This document shows positions 8,820 to 17,880 of a stretch of 64,000 bases of DNA, one piece after another (the first letter of the stretch is position 1; each line of letters opens with the position of its first letter). The DNA is from BJHL01 sp040378885 (GTDB lineage Bacteria > Planctomycetota > Phycisphaerae > Phycisphaerales > UBA1924): contig JBKDAN010000013.1 of NCBI GenBank assembly GCA_046316615.1, forward strand, positions 40,174 to 104,173. Direction: 5' to 3'. A model generated the notes under the pieces. The model did no database searches. It saw nothing but the letters and a program-made list of their open reading frames with translations, and had not been told where the DNA came from. The position numbers and the translations under genes are program-made.

Positions 8820-9452
8820 TCAGCCGCGCAGGTTGCGTCGACGACGCAAGCAGGCGGTCGCCGCCAGCCCGATCATGGCTGCTGCCCCCGGCGCGGGTAC
8901 TGCGGTGATGATGCGGATGTCGTCGGTCGCGGTCGTCGTGTTGAAACGGAAGTTGACGCGGAACTGCGACAGCGTGATGGTGAACGCTTCGTTGCCCGAC
9001 AGCTCCATGCCGCGAGCGACATTGTCGCCGTACGTGGTGCCCGGTGCGCCGAGGAAGTCGGACGAGTTGAGTCCGTTGCGCAGCACGATGACGCCGAGAA
9101 TCGGCTGGTCGAACTCGACGAAGCCTTCGTACATGGCCGGTCCGTCGCCCACGGGGTCAACGTACAGGTAGTGACTGTTGACGACGGTGCCCGCCGCGAT
9201 GACGCCAGGCGTGAGCGAACCATTGCTGCTGTAAACGCCAGGTGTCGTCGCGTTGACGGGCAGGTTGGTCGCGAGCGTAAAGCTGGAAACTTCGTTGAAG
9301 GCTCGGGCGATGGTGTTGCTTTCAATCGCTCCCAGCAGGGTTGAGGCCGGTGCCGGACTCAGCACCGCGTCGCCGCCTGTCGTGGTGATGGCGGCTTGCG
9401 AGGCTCCGGCAAGCACCAATGAGATAACCGCAGTCGTTGTCGCACGCGTCAT
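8820..9452 (-). CDS. Secreted protein with PEP-CTERM-like sorting tail
   Basis: 210 residues. A signal peptide (TTAVISLVLAGASQA) is followed by a beta-rich body and a C-terminal VPAPGAAAMIGLAATACLRRRR: a VPAP motif, a hydrophobic helix and an arginine cluster, the layout of PEP-CTERM exosortase substrates. It is presumably exported and processed by an exosortase/archaeosortase-type system encoded elsewhere. The body is annotated only as unknown; phrases such as VEFDQPILGVIVLRNGLNSSDFLG are common in such planctomycete proteins. It converges with the LuxR gene with almost no gap. Confidence 0.8.
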   Translation of the reverse strand: MTRATTTAVISLVLAGASQAAITTTGGDAVLSPAPASTLLGAIESNTIARAFNEVSSFTLATNLPVNATTPGVYSSNGSLTPGVIAAGTVVNSHYLYVDPVGDGPAMYEGFVEFDQPILGVIVLRNGLNSSDFLGAPGTTYGDNVARGMELSGNEAFTITLSQFRVNFRFNTTTATDDIRIITAVPAPGAAAMIGLAATACLRRRRNLRG

Positions 9453-9611
9453 GTCTTGTCACTCCTCCTCGCGCGCCGTCAAGCGAGCGATGCACGCTTA
9501 ACGCCGCGTAACGTCCTCAGATTGCTGGGTGTGCCGACAATTCGTGCTGGGGGGCGCGTTCTCGGAAGGCAAAGCACGAACAGACGACTGACGAGCTGCG
9601 TATCTGCACGC

Positions 9612-10739
9612 ATGATTGAGCGGGCCGTCCAAGCCATACAGGACCCAGCGAAACCGGAAACACCTGCCCCGCGCGGCTTAAGCGGCTGGTTACGACCCAC
9701 GCGTGCGGCGCGATGGGGAGTCATCGTGGTCGTGTGGCTGGCGTGCGTCTTCGCTGCAAGCACGCTGTTGTTCATGCAGTTCGAAGACACGCCGTTCAGC
9801 GCTTCGTCGCAGCGCGAACTGGGCGTGGCGTATGTCGCGTTCATGTGTCGCACATTCACGCTCCATGGGGCCATCGCGGCGGTCTTCTTTGCGGGCGTTG
9901 CGCTGCTGGTGCGTCAGCGGGTCGCAGCAGGCCTGCTTGTTGTTTGGGCATTTGCTTTCGCGTGGCCTGCTTTGTCGCTGCTCGCTGGACGCGAACCTGC
10001 TCCGGCGACCGCAGCGTCCCGCGAAGTTCGCATCATCTCCATGAACGTGCTGCTCACGAATACGGACCCCGCGCCGGCTCTTGACTTCATTCGCGAGCAC
10101 GATCCTGACGTTGTGATGCTTCAGGAGTACACCCCGGCTTGGCACAAGGCGATGGTCGATGAGCTTGCCGCCAAATACCCGTACATCATCAACGAGATGC
10201 GTCAGGACGCGTTTGGTCAGGCGGTGTTCAGCAAGCATCCGTGGAAGGAGGAGCCCGTGCTGCGCCTCAGCGACGAGTCGCGTGCAGCAAGCTCACGCGT
10301 GAGCGGCGTACAAGGACTGCACGATCCGCAGATTCGCGTGGTCATTGACATTGCTGGGCGGGAACTGGTGCTGCAGAACGTGCACACGGTGCCGCCGGTG
10401 GGTCGCGGACTGCTCTACGAGCAGCGGGTGCAGTTCGCGGAGTTCATTCGGTTGGCGAAGCATGAGACACGCCCGATGCTGATGGCGGGAGACTTCAACG
10501 CGACGGCAAACAGTCGACACATGAGCAAGCTCCTCGATGCAGGCATGCGCGACGTCAATGCGGTTGCCGGCACGGGACTGGGCCATACGTGGCCAGATCT
10601 CGGTCCGCTTCGCTATCTGCCTGGCATCCGCATTGATCACGTGCTCTTTAACTCCCGGGTGCTCGTGCATCGCCACGTGGTCGGTCCGTCGATAGGCAGC
10701 GATCATCGGCCGTTGCTTACGTGCATAACTATGCAGTAG
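9612..10739 (+). CDS. Membrane-anchored endonuclease/exonuclease/phosphatase family protein
   Basis: 375 residues from the ATG at 9612. The N-terminal 140 residues hold about three hydrophobic helices; the rest is a DNase I-like metal-dependent fold with VRIISMNVLLTN, PDVVMLQEY (the metal-binding Glu), LMAGDFNATAN and a final SDHRPLL with the catalytic His. Members with this architecture act on nucleic acids or phospholipid/sugar phosphates; the substrate here is not predictable. The active site is probably on the periplasmic side, by topology (inference). No clear ribosome site is seen. Confidence 0.83.
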   Translation: MIERAVQAIQDPAKPETPAPRGLSGWLRPTRAARWGVIVVVWLACVFAASTLLFMQFEDTPFSASSQRELGVAYVAFMCRTFTLHGAIAAVFFAGVALLVRQRVAAGLLVVWAFAFAWPALSLLAGREPAPATAASREVRIISMNVLLTNTDPAPALDFIREHDPDVVMLQEYTPAWHKAMVDELAAKYPYIINEMRQDAFGQAVFSKHPWKEEPVLRLSDESRAASSRVSGVQGLHDPQIRVVIDIAGRELVLQNVHTVPPVGRGLLYEQRVQFAEFIRLAKHETRPMLMAGDFNATANSRHMSKLLDAGMRDVNAVAGTGLGHTWPDLGPLRYLPGIRIDHVLFNSRVLVHRHVVGPSIGSDHRPLLTCITMQ

Positions 10740-10948
10740 TCGTCTCGCGAGGGTGCCCATATGTCGGGGAGTAGAGTGCACACGAAGTGCGCAAAGGCCG
10801 AACATTTCAGCCCCTAGACCACGGTGTTTGGGTACCAACCGACGGTGAATAATTTTTCTTTCCGGTGCAGACGACGAAGTATGGAGTGTGTCCATGTGAC
10901 CGGGACGCGATGAAGGCTGTCGCGTCTTGCACAAGGGGAGACTGCACC

Positions 10949-11662
10949 GTGCTGGATGTCTTGCAACTCACGTCGGGATCGATTTCCATCCGCGCACTTG
11001 CTGAGAGCGGTGTCATGTTCAGCATTATTGCGGAAGACGGCACGCTGCTCGCGCTCTCGCCCGCGGCAGCTCGCAATCGCGCGCGTGTGGGCCAACCGGG
11101 TTTGGAAGCCGTGGTGGGGCACAAGCTCGACCAGATGTATGGGCCTGAGATCGTCGCGGAGCGCATGGCGATCATGCGGCGGTGCCTGAGCACCGGCAAG
11201 CCATTGACTTATCGCAGTGTCATGTGGGGTGAGCAGTACGTGACCTACGTGCACAAACTGCCACCTCAAGAGAGCATCACGGGACTGGCGGTCATCGCGA
11301 TTCACCAGCGTGTGGAAGGTGATGTGGTGCCCGAGTTGTACCAAGGCATCGAGTTCTTTGAGGCTGAGCACAACGAATATGGCACGCTTGCCGCACTTTC
11401 ACCCCGCGAGGTGGAAGTGCTCTCGATGCTGGGCCAAGGACAGGACACACAGGAGATCGCCAAGACACTGTGTCGATCCACCGAAACGATCATCAGTCAC
11501 AAGAAGTCGCTCTACGCGAAACTCCGCTGTGATTCGCACATTTCCGCGGCACTTCTAGCGCGTCGCGCGGGTCTCACACAGCGTGATGTTGAGCGATTCT
11601 CGCGAAGCGGCGCGCAGGCATCTGCGCGTCGTCGTCACAACGCCGCTTCCACCCCGATGTAA
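10949..11662 (+). CDS. LuxR-type transcriptional regulator with PAS-like N-terminus (copy 2)
   Basis: 237 residues from a GTG at 10949 that has GGGGAG eight bases upstream; an in-frame ATG at 10910 is weaker. Sensor part SIIAEDGTLLALSPAAARN, then EFFEAEHNEYG and a LuxR helix-turn-helix (LSPREVEVLSMLGQGQDTQEIAKTL). It is a clear paralogue of the gene at 8159 across its whole length, differing by a C-terminal Arg/Ser-rich tail. The two copies flank the PEP-CTERM and phosphatase genes, which suggests local duplication. Function of either is unknown. Confidence 0.82.
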   Translation: MLDVLQLTSGSISIRALAESGVMFSIIAEDGTLLALSPAAARNRARVGQPGLEAVVGHKLDQMYGPEIVAERMAIMRRCLSTGKPLTYRSVMWGEQYVTYVHKLPPQESITGLAVIAIHQRVEGDVVPELYQGIEFFEAEHNEYGTLAALSPREVEVLSMLGQGQDTQEIAKTLCRSTETIISHKKSLYAKLRCDSHISAALLARRAGLTQRDVERFSRSGAQASARRRHNAASTPM

Positions 11663-12077
11663 TCATCTCGACCGTCAATAGTCTGTTGCGCGGGGTGGAC
11701 ACGGGAATTCCTGTGTCGCTGATGCAATGGTATGTTTGGGCAACTGAGCGGGTCGATTGATGTTTGTCTGAAGCTCGTGACTCCGACAATACATCGCGGC
11801 CGATCTGGTCCATGACAGGTGCGGTAGGCGAGGTTGACGTCGTCTGTCGTTTGTCGCGAAGTCTGAACGCGAGGTTCGGAGTCTTCAGCCCTTGTTCACC
11901 GCAGTTGGTTCGCTTGTCGGCGGTTTTGCCCACGGGCGGGTCTTGGCCATTCTCAGTGTCGGTAGTCATCTACATGCGTCGATCATCATCCGACTTGTGG
12001 ATCTGTCCGAGCTTGAAGCGCCGCGCAGGAATGCCGCGGGAACGCTCGTAAGTCACACTGTCGTGCGGTTCGCGTGA
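11663..12077. other. Intergenic stretch without a supported gene
   Basis: 415 bases between the LuxR gene and the convergent TPR gene. Short frames exist on both strands (for example 11892-12077 plus), but they lack ribosome sites and recognisable protein patterns. I see no repeat, RNA gene or clear terminator here. Confidence 0.5.
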
Positions 12078-13136
12078 TCACTTGAGCCGATCGAGCAGCT
12101 CGGTCGCACCGGCAACGCTCAGGAAGCTGGCTCGCTCCGCGTACTTCTTGGCGTTGGACTTGTCACCCGCGCGTTCGTACCACTGTGCCGCTTCCAGTGC
12201 CAGCTCGCCGCGATCGCCAAAGCGATCACTCATGCTTGCATACAACGAAGCGGCGTCAGCAGGCTTTCGCAACAGGCCGTAGCACTCGCCCATGATGGTC
12301 AGAATGCCTGGCTCCAGGCGCTGGGTTTCATCAAGGCCGGCCAAGGCATCGAGGGCTTCCTGAGGCTTGCCCAGCCGCTTGAGGGCCCTAGCCTGCACCA
12401 GTCGCCACAAGACCGAGTCGGGTTCCAGCTCGCGTGCCTTGGCGATGTGCTGCAGCGCAATGCTCGCGTCGTTCTCTCGCATCGCGATTTCCGCCAGTGT
12501 GCCCCACGCTACCCCAAGATCGCTTTTGAGGTGCGTCGCCATCAGCAGGTTCTTCTTGGCTTCCGCGAAGTTGCTTTGCTTCACCTGCACCTGCGCCAGA
12601 AAGAGCGGCGGCTTCCAATCCGTCTTGTTCTGGGCCTGAGCCGCGCCGAAGTGCTCCTCCGCGCGATCAAGGCGGTTGGCAGCGCTTGCCGTGGTGCCTG
12701 CGACAAACTCCAACTCCGCCGAGCGAGGGCCGATCGCCAGTGCCTTTTCGTATTGCTCGTATGCCTGCTCTTGCTGGTTCTTTCCGATGAGCACTTCGGC
12801 ATATTGCACGTACAGCGCCTGCTCGTCGGCGTTTCTGGCGATCGCGCTGGTGAGCAGGGTTTCAGCCTTGTCCCACTGCTGATCGCGTTTGAGCGACTGC
12901 ACTGTGTTGAGGATGTCATCGAGCTTCTCGGGCTGCTGCGCGGGTGCGGTTGCGCTGCCCGCGTTGGTGTTGTTGGCCGCTTGCAAGGCGTTGTTGGTCG
13001 CCCGGCGCATCACGAGCACGCCCATGACGCCTGCCGCCGCGAGCAGCAGCAGGATGACAATCACCGTCGAAGCTTTGCCGCTCCGGCGCGAGAACCCGCG
13101 CGAAACGTCGACGTGTGGCGGTGACACATGGTGCAT
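12078..13136 (-). CDS. Membrane-anchored TPR protein
   Basis: 352 residues. The ATG at 13136 is preceded by GAGG eight bases upstream. A transmembrane helix lies at about 24-43 (TVIVILLLLAAAGVMGVLVM), then a flexible Ala/Asn/Gln-rich linker and about seven tetratricopeptide-type helical hairpins (AYEQYEKALAIGPRSAELEF, ASIALQHIAKARELEPDSVL). The repeats suggest a scaffold for a protein complex on the outer face of the inner membrane; the partner is unknown. It is divergent from valS across 146 bases. Confidence 0.8.
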   Translation of the reverse strand: MHHVSPPHVDVSRGFSRRSGKASTVIVILLLLAAAGVMGVLVMRRATNNALQAANNTNAGSATAPAQQPEKLDDILNTVQSLKRDQQWDKAETLLTSAIARNADEQALYVQYAEVLIGKNQQEQAYEQYEKALAIGPRSAELEFVAGTTASAANRLDRAEEHFGAAQAQNKTDWKPPLFLAQVQVKQSNFAEAKKNLLMATHLKSDLGVAWGTLAEIAMRENDASIALQHIAKARELEPDSVLWRLVQARALKRLGKPQEALDALAGLDETQRLEPGILTIMGECYGLLRKPADAASLYASMSDRFGDRGELALEAAQWYERAGDKSNAKKYAERASFLSVAGATELLDRLK

Positions 13137-13282
13137 GAGCGAATCCTCGAAAGAGTCGAAAAACTGCGGGAAAGCTCGCCCGGTGGCGAGTGTCGGCGTG
13201 TCGCACGCAGCGTTACGCCATGACGCAGACAAGCCGTGCAAGGGTATCGGATACCGCCACTTCGCCGCTAGAATCGCAGGCT

Positions 13283-16200
13283 ATGAACGCCTCTTCTTCG
13301 TCATCTTCCACTCCCGATCATCGCCCGACCGCAGTGGGCGCGCCTGTCGAACTCGCCAAGGCCTACAAGCCCGCTGATCACGAGAAGGCTGTTTGGGATT
13401 TGTGGCTCAAAGCCAACGCCTTCGCCGCCGATCCCAAGAACGTGAAAGCCAACGGCGGCACCAAAGACCCCTACGCCATCATCATCCCGCCGCCCAACGT
13501 CACCGCCGCGTTGCACCTGGGTCACGCCCTCAACAACACGCTGCAAGACATCCTCGCACGCATGCACCGCATGAAGGGCTACGAAACCCTCTGGATGCCC
13601 GGCACCGACCACGCCGGCATCGCCACGCAGGCCGTGGTAGAAAAGCGCGTGATGAAGGAAGAGAAGAAGCGCAAGACCGACTTCACGCGCGAGCAATTCG
13701 TCGCCAAGATCCAAGCCTTCAAAGACGAATACGAAGCCGTCATCACAGGCCAGCTCAAAGCCATGGGCTGCTCATGCGACTGGGACCGCCAGCGTTTCAC
13801 CATGGATGAGCAATGCGCCACCGCCGTGCGCGAAGCCTTCTTCATCCTCTTCCGCGACGGCCTCATCTACCGCGGCAAGCGCCTTGTGAACTGGGACCCC
13901 GCCCTGCAAACCGCCGTGGCCGACGACGAGTGCTACGACGAAGAAGTCGACGGCCAGTTCTACTTCCTCAAGTACCCCCTCGTTGATTCCGACGAGACCA
14001 TCACCGTCGCAACCACCCGCCCCGAAACGTACCTGGGCGATACCGCAGTCGCAATGAATCCGCGCGACCCGCGCGCCAAGCAACTTGTCGGCAAAAAGGT
14101 GCGTCTGCCGCTCGTGGGCCGCGAGATTCCCATCATCGCCGATGACTACGCCGTGCTGCCCGAGTCGATGGCGACCACCGACGAAGAGAAGAACGATCCG
14201 AAAGCGAAGTTCTCCACCGGCTTCGTGAAGATGACGCCCGCGCACGACACCAACGACTACGAAATCGGTGTGCGGCATGGCCTCGCGATGGTCAACATGA
14301 TGTCGCCCGATGGCCGCGTGAGCGACAAGCACGGCTGGGACACCGCGAAGATGCCGCAGGAGTTTGTCGGCAAGAAGATGGAAGAGGCTCGCAAGCTAGT
14401 AGTGGAGGAGTTCACCAAGCTGGGCCTGTTCGAAGGCGCCAAGCCCACCCGTCACAGCAAGAAATTCTCTGATCGCAGCAAGGCCGTCGTCGAGCCATAC
14501 CTGAGCGACCAGTGGTACGTGCGCGTGACTGACCCCAAAATGGCAGAAACGGCCAACGCCGCACTGGTGGCTGAACAACGCACCGGTGCGAACGCTGCGG
14601 CCGCGAAGGGTGCGTCGACTGACGGCGAGTTGTCGTTCTTCCCGGCACGCTACGCAAAGACGTACGAGCAGTGGCACGACAACATTCGCGACTGGTGCAT
14701 CTCACGCCAGTTGTGGTGGGGGCATCGCATTCCGGTGTGGACGAAGGTTGTCGAGGGTGACGCGACGAAGCTCAACAACGAACACGCAATGTGGTCAAAC
14801 TTGCGGAGTGACGCGAGTGTTGTTGTGCGGTCCTTTCTGAATGGGCAGGAAGTCGGCAAGACTCAGACGCTCGGTTCTGGCACGCTCGTGATTCACGTCT
14901 GCGTGGATGGGCGCGATACCACCAGCGCCGTTGCCGCTTTTGAAGCCGCTGGTTTCACCCAAGACCCCGACGTCCTCGACACCTGGTTCTCCTCCGCCCT
15001 CTGGCCCCTCTCCACCATGGGCTGGCCCAATCCGCGTGCATTCGCCGGGAACGAAGGCCTCCTCGAAGCCTTCAATCCCACATCAACGCTTTGCACCGCC
15101 CGCGAGATCATCACCCTCTGGGTCAGCCGCATGGTGATGTTCAATCGCTACTTCCGCGGCACGCCGGGTTCCGTCCCGTTTAAGCACGTCTACATCCACG
15201 CGGTCATCCAAGACGGCGAAGGCCGCAAGATGTCCAAGAGCCTCGGCAATGGCGTCGATCCGCTCGACATCATCGAAACCCACGGCAGTGATGCGATGCG
15301 TTTCACGCTCTGTCACATGGCGACCAATACGCAAGACGTGCGAATGCCTGTGCAGAAGGACAGCAAGAGCGGCAAGAACACCAGCCCGAAGTTCGACCTG
15401 GGCCGAAACTTCGCGAACAAACTGTGGAACGCAACTCGTTTCGCGCTTTCCATGATCCCCGCTGGCTCGACTTCGTCACCTCGTCACCCCGTCACTTCAT
15501 CACTTCCGCTTCTGGATCGCTGGATGCTCTCTCGCCTCGCTGCGGGCGTGCAATCCGCCAATGCATCTCTCGCCGACTATCAATTCAGCGAGTATGCCAT
15601 GGGCTGCTACACGCTCCTGTGGAACGACTTCTGCGACTGGTACCTCGAAGGCATCAAGCCCACCGTCGCGAACTCGTCCCAGCAGCAGGCCGTGCTCGCA
15701 CACACGCTCGAATCCATCGTGCGTCTGCTCCACCCAGTCATGCCCTTCGTGACGGAAACCATCTTCCAAAATCTCCGCCATATCCAAACCGCGCCCGTGG
15801 CAGGCATCACGCTGACGCCGCCCACCAAACTAGGCACGCTCTGCACCGCCGGCTGGCCTCAGGTCAGCGCATCGCTGCGCGATGAAGCTGCCGAGCGCGA
15901 CTTTGCTCGTGTGCAATCGCTGGTCGCGCTCATCCGCGACATCCGCGCCAAGCACCAGGTCAAACCCGCCCGCAAGATCACCCTGCACGTGCCCGCGAGC
16001 GTGTCACTCGCTGGCGTGGATGATCTCATCAAGACCTTCGCAAATATCGAGACCATCACACAAGCTGGCGCCCAGGGCACGAGTGTGCCATTTGCGTTTG
16101 AAGGTGCGGAACTTCGCGTGAGTAGCCTTATCGATCCTGCAGAAGCCGCGGCTGCGGCGGCTGCGGGCGAGAACCCTGCGGATGCGGAGAAGGCGCGGTT

Positions 16201-16372
16201 GACCAAACAGATCGCCGATCTCGAGAAGAGCATCGCGACGCTCGAAGGTCGCTTGAGTAATCCGGGGTATGCTGATCGCGCGCCGCCTGCGATGGTGCAG
16301 CAGACGCGTGACCAACTGGTGAAGGCGAAGGCGGATCGCGACGCCGCGGCTGCGGCGCTTGCGAAGATGTGA
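13283..16372 (+). CDS. valS: Valyl-tRNA synthetase
   Basis: 1029 residues. Class I synthetase with PPPNVTAALHLGHALNNTL (HIGH-type motif), KMSKSLGNGVDPLDI (KMSKS loop), an editing domain with TTRPETYLGDTAVAMNP, and a C-terminal tRNA-binding coiled coil (KARLTKQIADLEKSIATLEG). The second editing-domain threonine motif TTRPET is typical of ValRS. The start at 13283 follows from the beginning of family similarity; no strong ribosome site. Between the catalytic core and the anticodon-binding domain is a short Ser/Thr/Pro insert (STSSPRHPVTSSLPL) encoded by an 8-bp tandem repeat at 15476-15507. It overlaps or abuts aroA. Confidence 0.95.
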   Translation: MNASSSSSSTPDHRPTAVGAPVELAKAYKPADHEKAVWDLWLKANAFAADPKNVKANGGTKDPYAIIIPPPNVTAALHLGHALNNTLQDILARMHRMKGYETLWMPGTDHAGIATQAVVEKRVMKEEKKRKTDFTREQFVAKIQAFKDEYEAVITGQLKAMGCSCDWDRQRFTMDEQCATAVREAFFILFRDGLIYRGKRLVNWDPALQTAVADDECYDEEVDGQFYFLKYPLVDSDETITVATTRPETYLGDTAVAMNPRDPRAKQLVGKKVRLPLVGREIPIIADDYAVLPESMATTDEEKNDPKAKFSTGFVKMTPAHDTNDYEIGVRHGLAMVNMMSPDGRVSDKHGWDTAKMPQEFVGKKMEEARKLVVEEFTKLGLFEGAKPTRHSKKFSDRSKAVVEPYLSDQWYVRVTDPKMAETANAALVAEQRTGANAAAAKGASTDGELSFFPARYAKTYEQWHDNIRDWCISRQLWWGHRIPVWTKVVEGDATKLNNEHAMWSNLRSDASVVVRSFLNGQEVGKTQTLGSGTLVIHVCVDGRDTTSAVAAFEAAGFTQDPDVLDTWFSSALWPLSTMGWPNPRAFAGNEGLLEAFNPTSTLCTAREIITLWVSRMVMFNRYFRGTPGSVPFKHVYIHAVIQDGEGRKMSKSLGNGVDPLDIIETHGSDAMRFTLCHMATNTQDVRMPVQKDSKSGKNTSPKFDLGRNFANKLWNATRFALSMIPAGSTSSPRHPVTSSLPLLDRWMLSRLAAGVQSANASLADYQFSEYAMGCYTLLWNDFCDWYLEGIKPTVANSSQQQAVLAHTLESIVRLLHPVMPFVTETIFQNLRHIQTAPVAGITLTPPTKLGTLCTAGWPQVSASLRDEAAERDFARVQSLVALIRDIRAKHQVKPARKITLHVPASVSLAGVDDLIKTFANIETITQAGAQGTSVPFAFEGAELRVSSLIDPAEAAAAAAAGENPADAEKARLTKQIADLEKSIATLEGRLSNPGYADRAPPAMVQQTRDQLVKAKADRDAAAAALAKM
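15476..15507 (+). repeat. 8-bp tandem repeat inside valS
   Basis: Four TCAC cores occur exactly 8 bases apart at 15476, 15484, 15492 and 15500 (units of the form TCACNNCN). The repeat encodes the RHPVTSSL insert of ValRS. The same unit occurs in rarA (45604-45640) and at 63866-64000. Confidence 0.75.
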
Positions 16373-16425
16373 TCGTGAACGGAGAGAGAACGACCCCGCC
16401 GCAGACATGCGTTGGGCTGACAAGG

Positions 16426-17868
16426 ATGGCTGACGACTCGCGCCAACTTCTCGAAGTGCTGCGGCTGCCGCTCGCGCAGTTGCCGCATGCGCTGCAGTTG
16501 CCGCCGCCGCCTGCGGGTTCGCCGGTTCATGTGGTCATCACGCCGCCCGGCAGCAAGAGCCTCAGTAACCGCGCATTGCTGCTCGCTGCACTGTCCACGG
16601 GCACGAGCACGCTGCGTGGTGCGCTGCTTGATGCGGACGACGCGCAGCGCATGCTCACCGCACTGACGCAGTTGGGCGCGTGCATTAATGCGACAGATGC
16701 TGCGAGCGTGCGCGTGACCGGTGTGGGCGGCATGTGGCCCACGACCGGCGAGATCTTGTTGAATCTCAATAACGCGGGGACGGCAACACGCTTTCTGGCA
16801 GGTTGCGCGACGCTCGCTCGGCATGCCGTCACCATTGATGGCAATGCCCGCATGCGTGAACGCCCGATCGGCGAGCTTGCGAGTGTGCTGCGGCAGCTTG
16901 GTTGCGACGTTTCGTTCCCGCTGCGCGATGGCTACCCGCCCATGCGAGTGGAGCCCGCGCCACTCACGGCAATCGCCAAGGAAATCAGCGTCGGCACGAC
17001 GCAGAGCAGCCAGTTCATCAGTGCTGTGCTACTGGCGGCGGCATTTCTGCCTGGCGGCGTGCTTCTGCGCAGCACGGGTTCACTCACCAGCGAGAGTTAC
17101 GTTCGCATGTCATTGGGTTTGCTTGCGCATCTTGGCGCGAGCGTGCAATGCAGCGAAGACCTGCGAGTCATTCGCGTGCGTGGCTCATTGGAGTGTGACG
17201 TGCAAGGCACTCGCGCCGCATCGGGATTGCCAGCATTCACGTACGACGTGGAGCCCGATGCGAGCGGCGCTACGTATGCGTGGGCCGCAGCAACGCTGCT
17301 GCCGGGTACAACGTGCCTCACGCCAGCCTTAGGCAAGCGCAGTCTGCAAGGTGACTCGCTCTTTCCTGACATGCTTGCTCGCATGGGGGCGCACGTTGAG
17401 CGGAGCATCGACGAACAAGGCAGTGACTTCACGACTGTCACGGGCCCGCACACGCTTGCACCCATCTTGGCAGATCTTTCCGATATGCCCGACGCAGCGA
17501 TGACGCTCGCGAGCGTGGCATGCTTCGCCACAGGAACGAGCGTCTTCCACGGTCTGCGCACGCTGCGAGTGAAGGAGACGGATCGCGTTGAAGCGATGCG
17601 CGTTGAGCTGAGCAAGCTCGGCGTGCGTGTGGTTGTTGGAGCCCAGGGTGATCCTGATGCGGTCACCATCACGCCGCCGCCTGCGGGGCTTGACTGCTCA
17701 ACTGCTGTCCCCGCTGTCGTATTTGATACCTACGACGATCACCGCATGGCCATGGCGCTCAGCCTGATCGCGCTGCGTCGGCCCAACGTCATCATCAACG
17801 ATCCGCAGTGCGTTGCGAAGACGTATGTCAACTACTGGCGCGACTTCGCATGCTGGTGGACAGCTTGA
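16426..17868 (+). CDS. aroA: 3-phosphoshikimate 1-carboxyvinyltransferase (EPSP synthase)
   Basis: Sixth step of the shikimate pathway: shikimate-3-phosphate plus PEP gives EPSP. Motifs are PPGSKSLSNRALLL, NLNNAGTATRFLAG, MRERPIGELASVL, LRVKETDRVEAM and YDDHRMAMALSLIA. 480 residues from the ATG at 16426; a GTG at 16369 overlapping the valS stop would add 19 residues, and the choice is uncertain. The NAGTATR loop has Ala-Thr where many class I enzymes have Gly-Ala-, a region that governs glyphosate response, but I draw no conclusion from it. Probably co-transcribed with valS. Confidence 0.93.
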   Translation: MADDSRQLLEVLRLPLAQLPHALQLPPPPAGSPVHVVITPPGSKSLSNRALLLAALSTGTSTLRGALLDADDAQRMLTALTQLGACINATDAASVRVTGVGGMWPTTGEILLNLNNAGTATRFLAGCATLARHAVTIDGNARMRERPIGELASVLRQLGCDVSFPLRDGYPPMRVEPAPLTAIAKEISVGTTQSSQFISAVLLAAAFLPGGVLLRSTGSLTSESYVRMSLGLLAHLGASVQCSEDLRVIRVRGSLECDVQGTRAASGLPAFTYDVEPDASGATYAWAAATLLPGTTCLTPALGKRSLQGDSLFPDMLARMGAHVERSIDEQGSDFTTVTGPHTLAPILADLSDMPDAAMTLASVACFATGTSVFHGLRTLRVKETDRVEAMRVELSKLGVRVVVGAQGDPDAVTITPPPAGLDCSTAVPAVVFDTYDDHRMAMALSLIALRRPNVIINDPQCVAKTYVNYWRDFACWWTA

Positions 17869-17880
17869 GTTGCTGTGCGA

